64,000 nt of DNA, from assembly GCF_026151205.1 (NCBI RefSeq), contig NC_087079.1, forward strand, positions 12,921,945 to 12,985,944, given 5' to 3'. The notes below the pieces were generated by a model. That model made no database searches, was not told the origin of the DNA, and was given only the letters and a program-made list of their open reading frames with translations. A program made the translations under genes and the position numbers. Shown in pieces: positions 34,712 to 48,914 of this stretch (position 1 is the first letter of the stretch; every line of letters starts with the position of its first letter). This stretch comes from Bolinopsis microptera (taxonomy: Eukaryota; Ctenophora; Tentaculata; Lobata; Bolinopsidae).

Positions 34712-37291
34712 ATGGATGAAAGTGCACCCTCAATATCCCTTCCTGACCAAAAGAATATTGTTAAGTTTTTCAGGTCATTTGACGTTCCTCAAATCGTGTG
34801 CATCAAAGTTAACCAATCAAAGTTTTTGGTGAATTCTGTCTTACTAGTGTTACATAGCCCTGTGTTTGAGGAGCTAATATATGGGGGAGCTGAAGAAATT
34901 GTATTGGATGATAGTTTGCAGTTCCCAGATGCAGAGACTGTGCTTCATCAATGCTTGCTCTATTTGTATGGGGATACTGTGAATATCAGTCTTAATAAAA
35001 TTCCTAAGTTTTATCATTTTGCAACTTTCTACAAGATAAAGTCACTGCAAGAACAGTGTGAGCAAACGTTTATAGAACATTTAAACCCTGTTGAAAAGTA
35101 CATAGAATTGTTGTCAGAGTGGTCTTCTAATGGAAGAGATATCCGGTACAAAGATCTTATCATTAAGAATTCTGTGAATGTTATTAAGCTTATGACATCA
35201 CCCAAAGCTTTTCCCACCATCTTGAAGATAATTCGATCAGAAAGTAATATTCATGACACATTCTCGATTTCAGCAATGCTGCCTTGTCAAGATATGCTTG
35301 ATATGTTTTATACTGAAATGACCAAGAAAATAACAGAGCCATCAGATGCTATCCAACTGAACTTAATCAAGAATAAGTATTCTTTACCTTTCACTGCACC
35401 ATCAAGAGCTAATGAAAATCATAATGATGATTCTGATTCTAATGATTCGTCGATGAAGAGTAATGACATGATCGATTCAGAGACTGCAGTAAAAGAGTCT
35501 CAATCCAACAGAACAGAATTTAATATTGAAAAACTGACCAGGTCTTCAAGTGTGGCCACAGATGTATCAAGTCAGGAATACTATATTGAAGTTAATAATT
35601 GTAATAAAAACCTGCATGATAAAGAACCACTTCAGAACTTTGATTCTTGTTCAAAAGCTAGTTCTTCTTGTGATAGACTTACATCAGTTTCATCTTTCAA
35701 CAGTAAAAGTGACCTTACTTCTGATGTTCTCCAAGGTAGAGATTTTTCAAAACTTGAGACTGGAGAACGCAAAGCCCTGCTATCACTTTGTTTTGCTGAT
35801 GTTATTGAGTTAGTAAAAACTGTTCAACAACAAGATGATATAAAAAATTATGTAAAAATAGACCTTGCTTTAACATGGGTGCTCTTGAAGAATTATAATA
35901 TAAATGACAATAGTTATTCAACATTCTGCTCCAGTTTCAATAATACAATTTTAGCAAGAGAATACTTGCTGGATATGAAAGAGGTACTCTCGAATGTTGG
36001 GAATTCCAGTCGTGTTATTGACTGTAAGAACCTACATGATCAAACCTTTTGTGTCTCTTCTAAGATCATGCCAAAGAGCTATGTTCAGACTCGGATAAAG
36101 GATAATGGGAGCATTGGCCTACAAGAAGTAGGCTGCAAATTAGGATCATGTAAACTTGAAAGCCATAAACTGCATCTCTTTGTGTTACTCAAGAAAACAA
36201 GGAATGATTTTGCATCAGTATTACCAAATAGTTCCTCCCACGAAATTCATCCAACCAAAATCATTCATGTTTATTTACTTGGGCTCAACAAAGACTTATT
36301 CGTTAAGATGATTATCTCTTTAAAGGTTTTGACCAAAGCTGAGATTATCCAGGTGTGCAACCAATACCCAAACTTTGTCTTAAAAGTTGTGTACCACCAA
36401 CAGTCATTAAAATCAAAATCTCAGTCGTCTTTGATAAGTGATAAATGTACTGTTGGTAGCTCAAAAAAGGGAGTCAGTCAAGATAATTTGTGTGTGGGTA
36501 ATTCCTCAGAAGCTAATGTAGAGCAAAGTATGGAATGCATGGAGGTTTTTCAAAGCAGAAGCTGGAAAGCATTTTCATTTCCAGAGCTCTCAAAATTCAT
36601 TAAGACAGGATACAGCAATCAGTCAAAAGATCCAAAAGAAAACCCTATTTACAATATCTTGACCACAAAATCAGATTTTGTGTATCTTTGTATTGATTTG
36701 TTCTTTTCATTAGTGCGTTTTGGCAAAATATCACTAACGCACCAAATCTATCAGTCCTTCATAACTGCATTTGGCCACAGTCTCATATCCGCCGACTTTG
36801 TGAAAGATGTTAAAAAAGTTTTTAACACAGTGTTACCACAGCGTTACCAACATCAGCATTACCAACATCTGTTCCTATCTGTTCCATCTGTTCCTATCAC
36901 TTCGAAAAAGGGTGATAAGAATTCGTTTTCTGCCACTATGTCTCTAGACCGAAAATCACTTGAACACTCAATAAGTCACAATGGAACCATTCTTTCTGGA
37001 TTCTTTGAAAATCAGTGTCAAATGCCCAATTGCCAGACTGAAAATCATATTTTAGACATTCAAATCAGCCTTAATAAATCTGAGAGTGATTTAAGTGTTA
37101 ATGTGAAACCTCGAAAGAAAGATACAAGTATCCACAAAGGAAAGATGTTACATTTTTATCTTTTGGCTCTGAACTCTAAAAGTGAGGCTGCTCAGCTAAT
37201 ATCTCTAAAACTTCTTTCCAAATCAGAAGTTCTTCAATCAGTGAAATGTTTTCAAATGTTTAAGTTGTGTATCATATATTCGAAAAGATAA
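34712..37291 (+). CDS. BTB/POZ protein with a duplicated C-terminal module
   Basis: An intronless 859-residue protein. Residues about 18-122 form a BTB/POZ fold (IVCIKVNQSKFLVNSVLLVL, HSPVFEELI, then LYLYGDTVNI and FATFYKIKSLQEQCEQTF), a dimerisation and often cullin-3 adaptor domain. A helical BACK-like part follows, then a Ser/Asp-rich linker (about 235-340). The rest is two copies of one unit. Each has a helical part followed by a short domain, with KIIHVYLLGLNKD...ISLKVLTKAEI in the first and KMLHFYLLALNSK...ISLKLLSKSEV in the second. No Kelch, MATH or zinc-finger partner is seen. I do not recognise the repeated module. A role as ubiquitin-ligase adaptor or scaffold is inference. There is no sign of degradation. 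Confidence 0.82.
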   Translation: MDESAPSISLPDQKNIVKFFRSFDVPQIVCIKVNQSKFLVNSVLLVLHSPVFEELIYGGAEEIVLDDSLQFPDAETVLHQCLLYLYGDTVNISLNKIPKFYHFATFYKIKSLQEQCEQTFIEHLNPVEKYIELLSEWSSNGRDIRYKDLIIKNSVNVIKLMTSPKAFPTILKIIRSESNIHDTFSISAMLPCQDMLDMFYTEMTKKITEPSDAIQLNLIKNKYSLPFTAPSRANENHNDDSDSNDSSMKSNDMIDSETAVKESQSNRTEFNIEKLTRSSSVATDVSSQEYYIEVNNCNKNLHDKEPLQNFDSCSKASSSCDRLTSVSSFNSKSDLTSDVLQGRDFSKLETGERKALLSLCFADVIELVKTVQQQDDIKNYVKIDLALTWVLLKNYNINDNSYSTFCSSFNNTILAREYLLDMKEVLSNVGNSSRVIDCKNLHDQTFCVSSKIMPKSYVQTRIKDNGSIGLQEVGCKLGSCKLESHKLHLFVLLKKTRNDFASVLPNSSSHEIHPTKIIHVYLLGLNKDLFVKMIISLKVLTKAEIIQVCNQYPNFVLKVVYHQQSLKSKSQSSLISDKCTVGSSKKGVSQDNLCVGNSSEANVEQSMECMEVFQSRSWKAFSFPELSKFIKTGYSNQSKDPKENPIYNILTTKSDFVYLCIDLFFSLVRFGKISLTHQIYQSFITAFGHSLISADFVKDVKKVFNTVLPQRYQHQHYQHLFLSVPSVPITSKKGDKNSFSATMSLDRKSLEHSISHNGTILSGFFENQCQMPNCQTENHILDIQISLNKSESDLSVNVKPRKKDTSIHKGKMLHFYLLALNSKSEAAQLISLKLLSKSEVLQSVKCFQMFKLCIIYSKR

Positions 37292-37788
37292 CTTTCTTAA
37301 GATGAAATTTGTGTCAAAATTGGTATTTGGTATACTTTCATTCATTTTGGTAAAATATAAATTTAGTTAAAATGAAATTTTCCTGTTAATTTTCAAACAT
37401 TTTTGAAGCGGTTAAAAGATAATTGTCAATGAATCAGCTATATAAATTAGGTTTTTAACATGTATAATGTATTTGAATACTTTTTAATCTCTGTTTATTT
37501 ATGGATGGTATTTAAACTTTTCAGTTAAAGATTGAGTTCTATGATTTTTTGATTGGTTGTATGTAACTGTGCATGTGGGTTGTTTTATATTTCTATATTT
37601 TAAGACCTGTTATTTATTAATACCTAAATTATCAATCAGTCCACTATGAAGTCAACTCCAGGCTTCGTATTAAGGACTTTCTTTCCAATTTGTCACTTTT
37701 CATGATGATGGTGGAATGATTTCTATAAATCCCAGACACTATCAATTTAGAACAATGTTTGATATTCTATATTTCTAGCACGCACGCC
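37292..37788. other. Spacer between BTB gene and CAPZB
   Basis: Holds the BTB 3' UTR and the CAPZB 5' side. TTTCTAG at 37772-37778 is an acceptor ten bases before the CAPZB ATG, so an upstream non-coding exon is expected but was not located. Confidence 0.5.
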
Positions 37789-40700
37789 ATGAATGGACAA
37801 CAACTTGACTGTGCTCTTGACCTGATGAGGAGGCTTCCTCCGCAAAACATTGAAAAGAACCTTTCTGATTTGATCGACTTAGTTCCTGATCTGTGCGAAG
37901 ACTTACTCGCTTCTGTCGACCAACCACTTAAAATATCTAAATGTAAAAAAACAGTGAGTAGACTTTTGATTATCACGTCTGTGTGAAATACTATTTTTTA
38001 TTTCAAATTTCAAACACATTTTACATCAATGTATTACAAAATATTATTTGATATAATGTACATGTGTCAATTGCTAATTCATAAATTCATAGACATTCCC
38101 AGTTGCAATCATATACCTTGAATTTATAATCTTAGTTTCTGGTGCAATACTTCTTCATCTTAACTTTGAAAAATATCTTTTTAACGAAGTTGTTTTTCAG
38201 GGTAAAGACTACCTGCTTTGCGACTATAACCGGGATGGTGATTCCTATAGATCACCCTGGAGTAATGAGTATGAGCCTCCAATTGAGGACGGCAGTATCC
38301 CAAGTGATAAGACGAGGAAATTCGAGGTAAGATATAGTCACGTGGTCATGAATAGAGGTAAGATATAGTCACGTGGTCATGAATAGAGGTAAGATATAGT
38401 CACGTGGTCATGAATAGAGGTAAGATATAGTCACGTGGTCATGAATAGAGGTGAGATATAGTCACGTGGTCATGAATAGAGGTGAGATATATAATATAGT
38501 CACGTGGTCATGAATAGAGGTGAGATATAGTCACGTGGTCATGAATAGAGGTAAGAGATAGTCACGTGGTCATGAATAGAGGTGAGATATAGTCACGTGG
38601 TCATGAATAGAGGTAAGAGATAGTCACGTGGTCATGACTAGAGGTAAGATATAGTCACGTGGTCATGAATAGAGTTGATAATATTGTGTTTTTATTATGT
38701 TGCTTATAACTCAGTGGCGTAGCGTTTAGAATGACCCTCATACATTACTTCTGTACATTATATTATATCAATACAACAAGTTATGGAATGCCCAGATTTA
38801 TGAAAAGAATTTGAATCAGTGCTTTTTCTCAGGTTGACGCTAACTTTGCTTTTGACATGTACAGAGAGCAGTATTTCGAGGGTGGTATCAGCAGCTGTTA
38901 CTTCTGGGACCAGGACAACGGCGGATTCGCAGGTTGGGACTCTGACTTCTCTTTAAAGTTGTCAAGTTTATTGTTTTTGTTTATTATTATTATGAGATTT
39001 ATGTATCAATATGAATATATATATGATAGTGACTCATGGATCTCATGTGCATTATAACACGTATTACATCATGTAATAGGATTAATTCTCCAGAATAAAG
39101 TTAGGTCATCATATTATATTTATCAAGGTCACTCTTTATTATGTCTTCAATGGCAGGGGCTGTTTTGATAAAGAAGACAAAATCATTCTATGTTGTCATC
39201 GTTTATTAAGTGTTCACTCTTTTATGTGCATAATATATAAATCGCAGGTGCAATATTGATAAAGAAGACGGGTGACGGAAGTAAGAAGTTCAAGGGAGCC
39301 TGGGACTCTATCCACGTTGTGGAGGTCCAAGAGAAGGTAAATAGTCACGTGCTCCCATTATTGCGCTGTTTTTGTATGATCTTTAATTCTTCAGAACGTT
39401 GTAGATTCTTTAGAATTCTTTCAAAAAGTATTAAATGATAAAAATAAAATAATTATTGTGGGGATTGTGTGATGCAATCTTTATCGTGTATGATCTCAGA
39501 TCTGCTCATATAATATTAATACATTTCACATGTTTTTTTCAGTCTTTAAGTCTTGTTTAACATATATATATTGCAAGTAAGATTATTTGTAATGCTTAAC
39601 ATATTCCATTTAACGCATAAAATAATTAACATTAGCTTAATTCATAACATTAACATAATTCATGAATGTACTACAGTTACACTAAAAAACGTGTGGAATT
39701 CACATCAAGACCCAAGATAGTGAACTGTTAATGTTTGTATAATATTATGTGACATAATAAAACATTACTGCAGTATACACATTTTACAATTGCAGCTACA
39801 AAGTACAAGTGTATGTTTGTATACATCACCGATATTATAAAGTCACCTTGATAAGAGTGAGTAGGTATTACGTTATCTGACCAGATGTATTTAGTATCTA
39901 ATGTATTTCAGGGCGCAGGTAGAAATGCACACTACAAACTGATATCCACTGTGATGTTGTGGCTTCACAATTCTCGACCTGAGTCCGGCACTATGGACCT
40001 AGGGGGCTCCTTATCAAGACAGGTAATGTATAGATAACAGTGTTGTTAATGTATATTGTATATACTGTTAATACAGTGTATGTAAAACATATGTTAATGT
40101 TGATAACACTAACAGTGTAACCTAAGCTAGGTGTTCAGTGACTCAGTTTACACTGTACAACCTAAGCTAGGTGTACAACCTATGTATACACTGTACAGTG
40201 TACAAGGTGCACATGCAATTTACTAGTGTCTAGTATGGACATTCATTTTGGCATTCATTTTCAAAGGGTGCAGGTGATAGTTTTTAGTGTAATAGTTTTT
40301 TAGTTTTCTTGATCACGAAAGTTAAGTAACAGTAGAAGTATCAGTAGAACTGTAGAAGTAAAAGTAGAATTTACGGTAGAAGTAAAAGTAAAAAAAGAAG
40401 TAGTTGATTGCATGAAAACACGTACCATTCAGTGTTTTAAAACAGTCAGTAGAATTTTATTTTACCAAATAACAGTCATTTGCCCTCAAAGTAATTGAAA
40501 CTTGAAATTGGATACCTTAAACGGTTATAAGTACCTGGAACCAGATTTGCCTTGTAAGAACTTTCAATCTGACCCTAAATAATACCTCATACCACAGAAT
40601 ATTATTAGTAAGTTATATGTCTCTTATAAATTTATATTCCTACCAAACCCCTTAGATTTAATTAATACAATGCTTTTGGACAAGAAGGGAAACACACAAC

Positions 40701-43700
40701 GTGGCTTGAAATCTTCGTAAAACTACATCATTAGAGCTTGTAAAAACAGGCAGATTTAATTAATATTTTCTGATGGAATATATCCATTCTAACTCAACAT
40801 GTAATATCCATCATAATGTGATATGCGATATCACGTACCAAATTCTCCGGTTACTTATTGATTTGCTGTCGCTTTCACGTTATGTTGGCTTTACTTAAGC
40901 GTACTCAACTTTAGTTTCTTCAAATTATTCGAGGAACAAAGTTATCGTCGTGTTGAATAGTTAATAGTTAATAATAGTTAATAGTACTATGTTTACATTA
41001 TGCACTGAAGGGGAATCCTAGGAAGTTTCTTGAACTTTTAACAGGTACCCCTTTTAACAGTACCCCTCCTCATTTAACCCTCAATTAAATTTCCTATCAT
41101 TCGGCTGAGTCGACCGAGGAGATCGCATAGATCCAATGGATCCTTAGCTACTCCCTAGACTAGGTGACACTGGGATTCAAACCCTGAACCTTCTGCGCAG
41201 AAGGCGGATGCTCTAACCACTTGCACTAGGCCACCTGAAGATGTTGTTCTCATGGTTAATTGTAACCAATATATTCAAGACATCATCGGCCGATCGGAAG
41301 ATTGGTTAAAAACTCAAAATACGATTGGACATTACCATATTTGGTCAATAACTAGAGATTTCCCCTACCCATGTGACACGTCCAGGTTTAAATACAGCCC
41401 AAGTAATTATCATGTCTCTCTAGTGAGAATCTACAGAAAGTATTCACCAAACATGGTATCGTTCAATCGTCTTTTCAACTGGCTTTTCGACCAACCTTTC
41501 AATCGAGTCTCGACCGATAAAGAAACATGTATAATTACGTAATGAATCTAAATAAGATTAAGTGATCGGGAAGCACCTTAAAAGGATTCATTAATATGTG
41601 ATCTCATTTTTTGTTCACTTAATTTTGGGCTTTAGCCCAGATTTTGTATCTAATTTGGTTATACTAAAGGTGCATACCGTGTTACTTGACCATGTTGCAC
41701 AGTTAGGAAGTAGCCCACAACGTCACAACCCCTCCATGTTGCACAGTTAGGAAGTAGCCCACAACGTCACAACCCCTCCATGTTGCACAGTTAGGAAGTA
41801 GCCCACAACGTCACAACCCCTCCATGTTGCACAGTTAGGAAGTAGCCCACAACGTCACAACCCCTCCATGTTGCACAGTTAGGAAGTAGCCCACAACGTC
41901 ACAACCCCTCCATGTTGCACAGTTAGGAAGTAGCCCACAACGTCACAACCCCTCCATGTTGCACAGTTAGGAAGTAGCCCACAACGCGAACGTCACATCC
42001 CCTCCATGTTGCACAGTTAGGAAGTAGCCCACAACGTCACAACCCCTCCATGTTGCACAGTTAGGAAGTAGCCCACAACGTCACAACCCCTCCATGTTGC
42101 ACAGTTAGGAAGTAGCCCACAACGTCACAACCCCTCCATGTTGCACAGTTAGGAAGTAGCCCACAACGTCACAACCCCTCCATGTTGCACAGTTAGGAAG
42201 TAGCCCACAACGTCACAACCCCTCCATGTTGCACAGTTAGGAAGTAGTCCACAACGTCACAACTCCTCCATGTTGCACAGTTAGGAAGTAGCTCACAACG
42301 TCACAACCCCTCCATGTTGCACAGTGAGGAAGTAGCCCACAACGTCACAACCCCTCCGTAACGTATGCGATTCAGAGCTTATATCTAATTACAGTGAGTT
42401 CTTACCAGGGGTGTGTGACATGTTGGAAATCATATAAACACATTTAAAATTATTAGTGATGTAATGTTGAGTTGTGTGTTATATTTACCTTATTTAGACG
42501 TTTGTGAGGGTTTGCAGTTCAGAGTTACTAATTTTAAGGAGGTAAGATTTGTCACTGCAAACTAGTGTTTATTGGTCGTTATCTTAACCTAAACTTTATT
42601 ATAGAATATATTATGTAGATATCGAGATGAGTTTTTAACATTGTAGTGTTCAGTAGGGAGCATCACGGCTCTCGACACTCAAAGTGAAACAAGGCAAATG
42701 ACTGATGAAAACTAAATGAAATAATCGACATTTTGGCACTTTTAGAGCTCAGCATATCATTTCAAACTACCGTGTATGTTTAGCAAAGTTGGGGGCCAGC
42801 CAAGACCCTTGTAATTCATAATCAGCAATCTTAGTAATATAAAAGGCCAATGAGTGGCCTTTTGTCGAGAGCCGTGATGCTCCCTATTAAACATTACAAT
42901 TCAGAGAGACTGCTGTAAAAGACACTGGTAAGATTTGTCATTACAAACAAGTCACACATTCCTGCTTCACCACTAAATGTGATCTGGAATGTAACGAGAA
43001 ACCTGGGTATTGTATTTCATTAAAAGGATGGTTTCGAATTTTAAATCCATGTGTAAAACAACCTGTCCAGTGTCCAGCTACCAGTTAGCCGCCTGACTAG
43101 TTATTGGTTTATTAAGCAATATGCTCTCTCTACTCCAATCTACACTTTCCTAATAAGGATCTCTTTTCTCTTCTCTACGTTGCAGGAAATACTTCCACCA
43201 ATGTCGCAAGTTACAACATTACGTGTCCTATTAGCAGTAAACATGGAGATACACATCACCTGACCAGATGTACAGTGTACACTGGACTATTGAGTATATC
43301 ATATACACTCATTTAGTTGTGTTATTTAGTCGCATTGAATATGCGACATTTCTGATGTGTTCTGATCAGACTCTTGTCCGGGTAAGGTCCAGTAGCATAT
43401 TGTTCTAACTCTAGTCCGAACACTGATCAGAAAGCATCTGACATTTTTAACACAAGTTCACTCAGATCACACGCTTACACTCACACTCAGATCACACGCT
43501 CACACTCACACTCACACTCAGATCACACTCTTACACGCACACTCACACAGATCACACTCAGACACTCACACACAGATCACACTCTTACACTCACACTCAC
43601 TCAGATCACACTCAGATCACACGCTTACACTCACACTCACTCAGATCACACTCAGATCACACTCAGATCACACGCTCACACTCACACTCACTCAGATCAG

Positions 43701-45466
43701 CTATAATCTGATAAAAGGAGCCTGTGCACTGTACACACATACCCCCTGATTATATCATGTAGCAGTAGTGCTACATATATATATTAGTTCATCAGGAGTA
43801 ATGTTTCTCAATATTCATCTGCGTTTTATGCTTCAATGTTATGTGAGGGCTCTGAAAACTAGATGAGCAAATATACTAATAGTAATTATATTACGTAGTT
43901 AAACTTTAAAATTAGCATAACTTTGTCATAAGATCACTATGATCTATAGACACTAGTTGTTGATCGAATCTCTATTTCTATTTTGAATAAAGGAGGATTT
44001 AAAAGACAGAATTAATGTAAGATTACATGCCCTTACATCCATTATTTTATGAGTAATGCTATTGAAATGCGAAGATGGAGCATTTACAGTTTCATACAAT
44101 ATGTAATCACTTAATTGTTCAATTAACAAACCAATTATATCAAATCTACAATATCTACAGGCAGAGAAAGACGCGCCAGTGACGGACATGTCATCCCACA
44201 TAGTGAATATCGGCCAGATGGTGGAGAAGATGGAGAACAGTATCAGAAGCACGTTGGATACTATCTACTTCGGTAGGACACGTGACATCATGAACGAGAC
44301 CAGATCTCTTGTCGAGTGAGTAATGCATTTAAGTACCACATTTACCATAGTTACCATAGTTACCAAACTAGTCTAGTCAGTAGTCACGTACCTGGTTTGT
44401 GTACTAAAGTCTAGTCACGTACCTGGTTTGGGTACTAAAGTCTAGTCACGTACCTGGTTTGAGTACTAAAGTCTAGTCACGTACCTGGTTTGGGTACTAA
44501 AGTCTAGTCACGTACCTGGTTTGGGTACTAAAGTCTAGTCACGTACCTGGTTTGGGTACTAAAGTCTAGTCACGTACCTGGTTTGAGTACTAAAGTCTAG
44601 TCACGTACCTGGTTTGGGTACTAAAGTCTAGTCACGTACCTGGTTTGGGTACTAAAGTCTAGTCACGTACCTGGTTTGGGTACTAAAGTCTAGTCACGTA
44701 CCTGGTTTGGGTACTAAAGTCTAGTCACGTACCTGGTTTGGGTACTAAAGTCTAGTCACGTACCTGGTTTGGGTACTAAAGTCTAGTCACGTACCTGGTT
44801 TGGGTACTAAAGTCTAGTCACGTACCTGGTTTGGGTACTAAAGTCTAGTCAGTAGTCACGTACGCGTACCTGGTTTGGGTACTAAAGTCTAGTCACGTAC
44901 CTGGTTTGGGTACTAAAGTCTAGTCACGTACCTGGTTTGGGTATTAAAGTCTAGTCACGTACCTGGTTTGGGTACTAAAGTCTAGTCACGTACCTGGTTT
45001 GGGTACTAAAGTCTAGTCACGTACCTGGTTTGGGTACTAAAGTCTAGTCACGTACCTGGTTTGAGTCGGGCTAGTTAAGTCAGCATATAAAGTTGTTAAT
45101 ATTTGTAGATTAAACATTGATAAGATTGGAGGTCTTCTTAGTTAAAGTTCCTTACATATTATGATCATTATATCTGAATAACGCACTGGTTATATTTGGA
45201 ACTAGACCATATTTGTTTTGACACATGCTTCTTGTAAACATTCCAACAGATAAAGAACAAACATCATATGTTAATCATAGTTTTTATATGGTTGCATTTA
45301 TCTGGTTTTTTAAATCGAAACATCACTAATTGTTAGTGGTAATTTAATGATATTTAGTAAATTCCATTCCCCATATTACAGCCTGAAAGGAAAGGAGAAG
45401 ATGGACAAAGTCAACAGACAACTCGCGACCGCATTGGCGGAGAAGAACAAGAAGTCTGCGCAGTAA
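37789..45466 (+). CDS. CAPZB: F-actin-capping protein subunit beta
   Basis: Seven coding exons: 37789-37953, 38201-38326, 38833-38932, 39248-39336, 39912-40022, 44161-44315 and 45382-45466. They sum to 831 nt, or 276 residues, close to the vertebrate protein. With the alpha subunit it caps actin barbed ends and is part of the dynactin complex. Diagnostic stretches are [20 protein letters not shown] at the N-terminus, [60 protein letters not shown] and IYFGRTRDI. The C-terminal tentacle helix is [18 protein letters not shown]. All junctions have GT-AG ends and matching phases. The 4.1 kb intron five holds a SINE-like sequence, a MITE and minisatellites. Introns two and six hold 31 bp minisatellites. 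The gene looks intact. Confidence 0.95.
38324..38675. repeat. 31 bp minisatellite starting at a splice donor
   Basis: About eleven units of GAGGTAAGATATAGTCACG plus 12 further bases, spaced 31 bp (38324, 38355 and on), with one unit carrying a short AT insertion. The first unit begins with the last three bases of CAPZB exon two and its donor (GAG|GTAAGA), so every unit carries a donor-like GAGGTAAGA or GAGGTGAGA. Confidence 0.9.
41148..41237 (-). repeat. tRNA-like sequence, probably a SINE head
   Basis: On the minus strand GGTGGCCTAGTGCAAGTGG (A-box-like) is followed about 30 bases later by GGGTTTGAATCCCAG (B-box-like) and then TGTCACC, which pairs imperfectly with the leading GGTGGCC. The anticodon arm region is a perfect CCTTCTGC/GCAGAAGG palindrome rather than a normal seven-base loop, so a working tRNA is unlikely. 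It lies in CAPZB intron five. The downstream minus-strand sequence may be the SINE body. Confidence 0.65.
41690..42358. repeat. 44 bp minisatellite
   Basis: About fifteen copies of a 44 bp unit containing CATGTTGCACAGTTAGGAAG and ending CAACCCCTC. It is very homogeneous apart from one unit with six inserted bases (near 41985) and changes in the last three. It lies in CAPZB intron five. Confidence 0.93.
42656..42884. mobile_element. MITE with 22 bp terminal inverted repeats
   Basis: The ends GGGAGCATCACGGCTCTCGA and its inverse match perfectly for 22 bp and are flanked by TA (42654-42655, 42885-42886), as for Tc1/mariner-type elements. 229 bp, non-coding. It lies in CAPZB intron five. It is unrelated in sequence to the MITE at 25299. 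Confidence 0.85.
43449..43700. repeat. CACTCA/AGATCACAC low-complexity repeat
   Basis: Irregular alternation of CACTCACACTCA with CAGATCACAC blocks. CAPZB intron five. Confidence 0.85.
44371..45065. repeat. 31 bp minisatellite in CAPZB intron six
   Basis: More than twenty copies of a 31 bp unit (CTAGTCACGTACCTGGTTTG plus 11 bases), beginning about 55 bases after the exon-six donor. The period equals that of the intron-two array and both units contain TAGTCACGT. One unit is partly duplicated near 44850. Confidence 0.93.
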
Positions 45467-47109
45467 ACCATGTACAAATACCATGTTCAACTTCAACACT
45501 TCATACACTATACACGTGTTTATACAATGTACACGTGTATAAAGTGTACAATGTATGAGTTATGTAGCAGAACATGTACTTCCAATGTTGTTTACTTAGT
45601 AGTGTCTCGACCAATGAAGTGACTTGAAAACTCTCCCGCCTCGAGGAGAGACTCAATGTGAAAATAATGCATTTTACGCTTTTTATACGCAAAACCTGTA
45701 CTTTTGTTAAAATATATATAACCGCATAACATAATACTGTGATCTGACATTGAGTTGTTTAGTGTTTAACGACGAGAAGCACTAAAGAGTAGAAATAGTA
45801 GGCGGTGTATTCAATATCCTTTAATCCTACTAGCTACCATTTCTGTAGAATTCAGCTTGGAATGTTCTTATGATATTATGTTTCATAACTGCTGCTAGTT
45901 TCGTAATACATAAGTAAAACGTATTTTGTACACAAGTTTAAACCTTTTTTGAGAACATTTAGTATGATTTTATTTCCATTACTCGATTTCAAGTGACGAT
46001 ATTGGTGATATATGTTATATTAGTGATGCTGAGGATATAGTACAGAGGCAAGTACATTAGGAAGGGGTTAAGTGATCAGTCAGACAAGTTTTGAGGCACA
46101 TATTATGTAGAATATGAAATTATAAGTGTCCATTTGTTGTGTTAACTAGTTTTAATTTTTGTTTTAATATTCGATGCGAGTGATTTTTATATTGCATTCA
46201 TTTAACACACATGCGCAAAACCCGATTTCACGTTTTTTAAACGTGAAACATCTGATTTTACCGAGTTAGTTATACCACTGCAAGTCCTTTTATTGTCAAA
46301 AGATGTTAGGTGTGTTTTAAATATTCATCGTTCATTCGAACAAAACGTTGTTTTCGTAAGTTGTGCTATTTTGTAGAGAATTGGGATCATGATGAAGCAA
46401 ATTGACCATTAATTCAGCTATCAATTCGATATAATTCAATTGTTCGTGAATTGTACGGTTTTATCAATGGCTTGATCCACTTGAAATTATAATTAAATGT
46501 GTGAATTTGTTTACAGTGCTGTTTTACTGCTTCTTATAATCATCTACTTTTGATGGAATTGGTATATTATTAAAATGTAGACATGGATCGAAAGGGCTGT
46601 TGAAAAGTGTCATCCGCGATCAATACAATTTAATGGCATTCTCCTTTACAGATAAGATTGGTATGTCTTCTTATCAATTTGAAAATATCTAGATAACAGA
46701 AAGTATCGGCAACTAATATTGAATACATATGGCACTTTTTAATAGCCCTTTTTATCCATCTATCTACCGGCCAATTGATCCACCAATGATATCACATATA
46801 GGTCACCCTCTTTGTTTCACCTGTTGTAACGATTTTACGTGTGGGAGTGGTCAAACAAATTTACCAATTTCTATTTCAATTTCAACTTATGTTGATTGTT
46901 GACCAATGATAATGACTAAGATAGTACATTACCAACTGGTTTGACCGCTGAGAACATGTTTTATGTTACTAGGTTGTTGATGTTTTGTTGCCATAAAAGC
47001 ATGCAGAAGCACCTAGTTAAAGTGGGGAACGTATCATTCTAACATTCTTTTTACACCAGTAGTAGAATTAAATTGATTATCTAAATTGAACAAATACTCT
47101 TTTCTAGCG
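45467..47109. other. Spacer between CAPZB and ARF
   Basis: CAPZB 3' UTR, intergenic DNA and the ARF 5' side. TTTCTAG ends two bases before the ARF ATG, so an upstream non-coding exon lies in here. Small open frames are unsupported. Confidence 0.5.
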
Positions 47110-48838
<1,729 letters not shown>

Positions 48839-48914
48839 ATCACAGCTTTTATCTATTAGTGCATTCTAAGCCCCCGAAACGCATTTGTTTGTTAAACCGA
48901 AGACTGTATTCCTG

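Noticed and set aside
41690..42358. CRISPR-like array
   Set aside because: The 44 bp units are contiguous with no unique spacers, and the DNA is eukaryotic.
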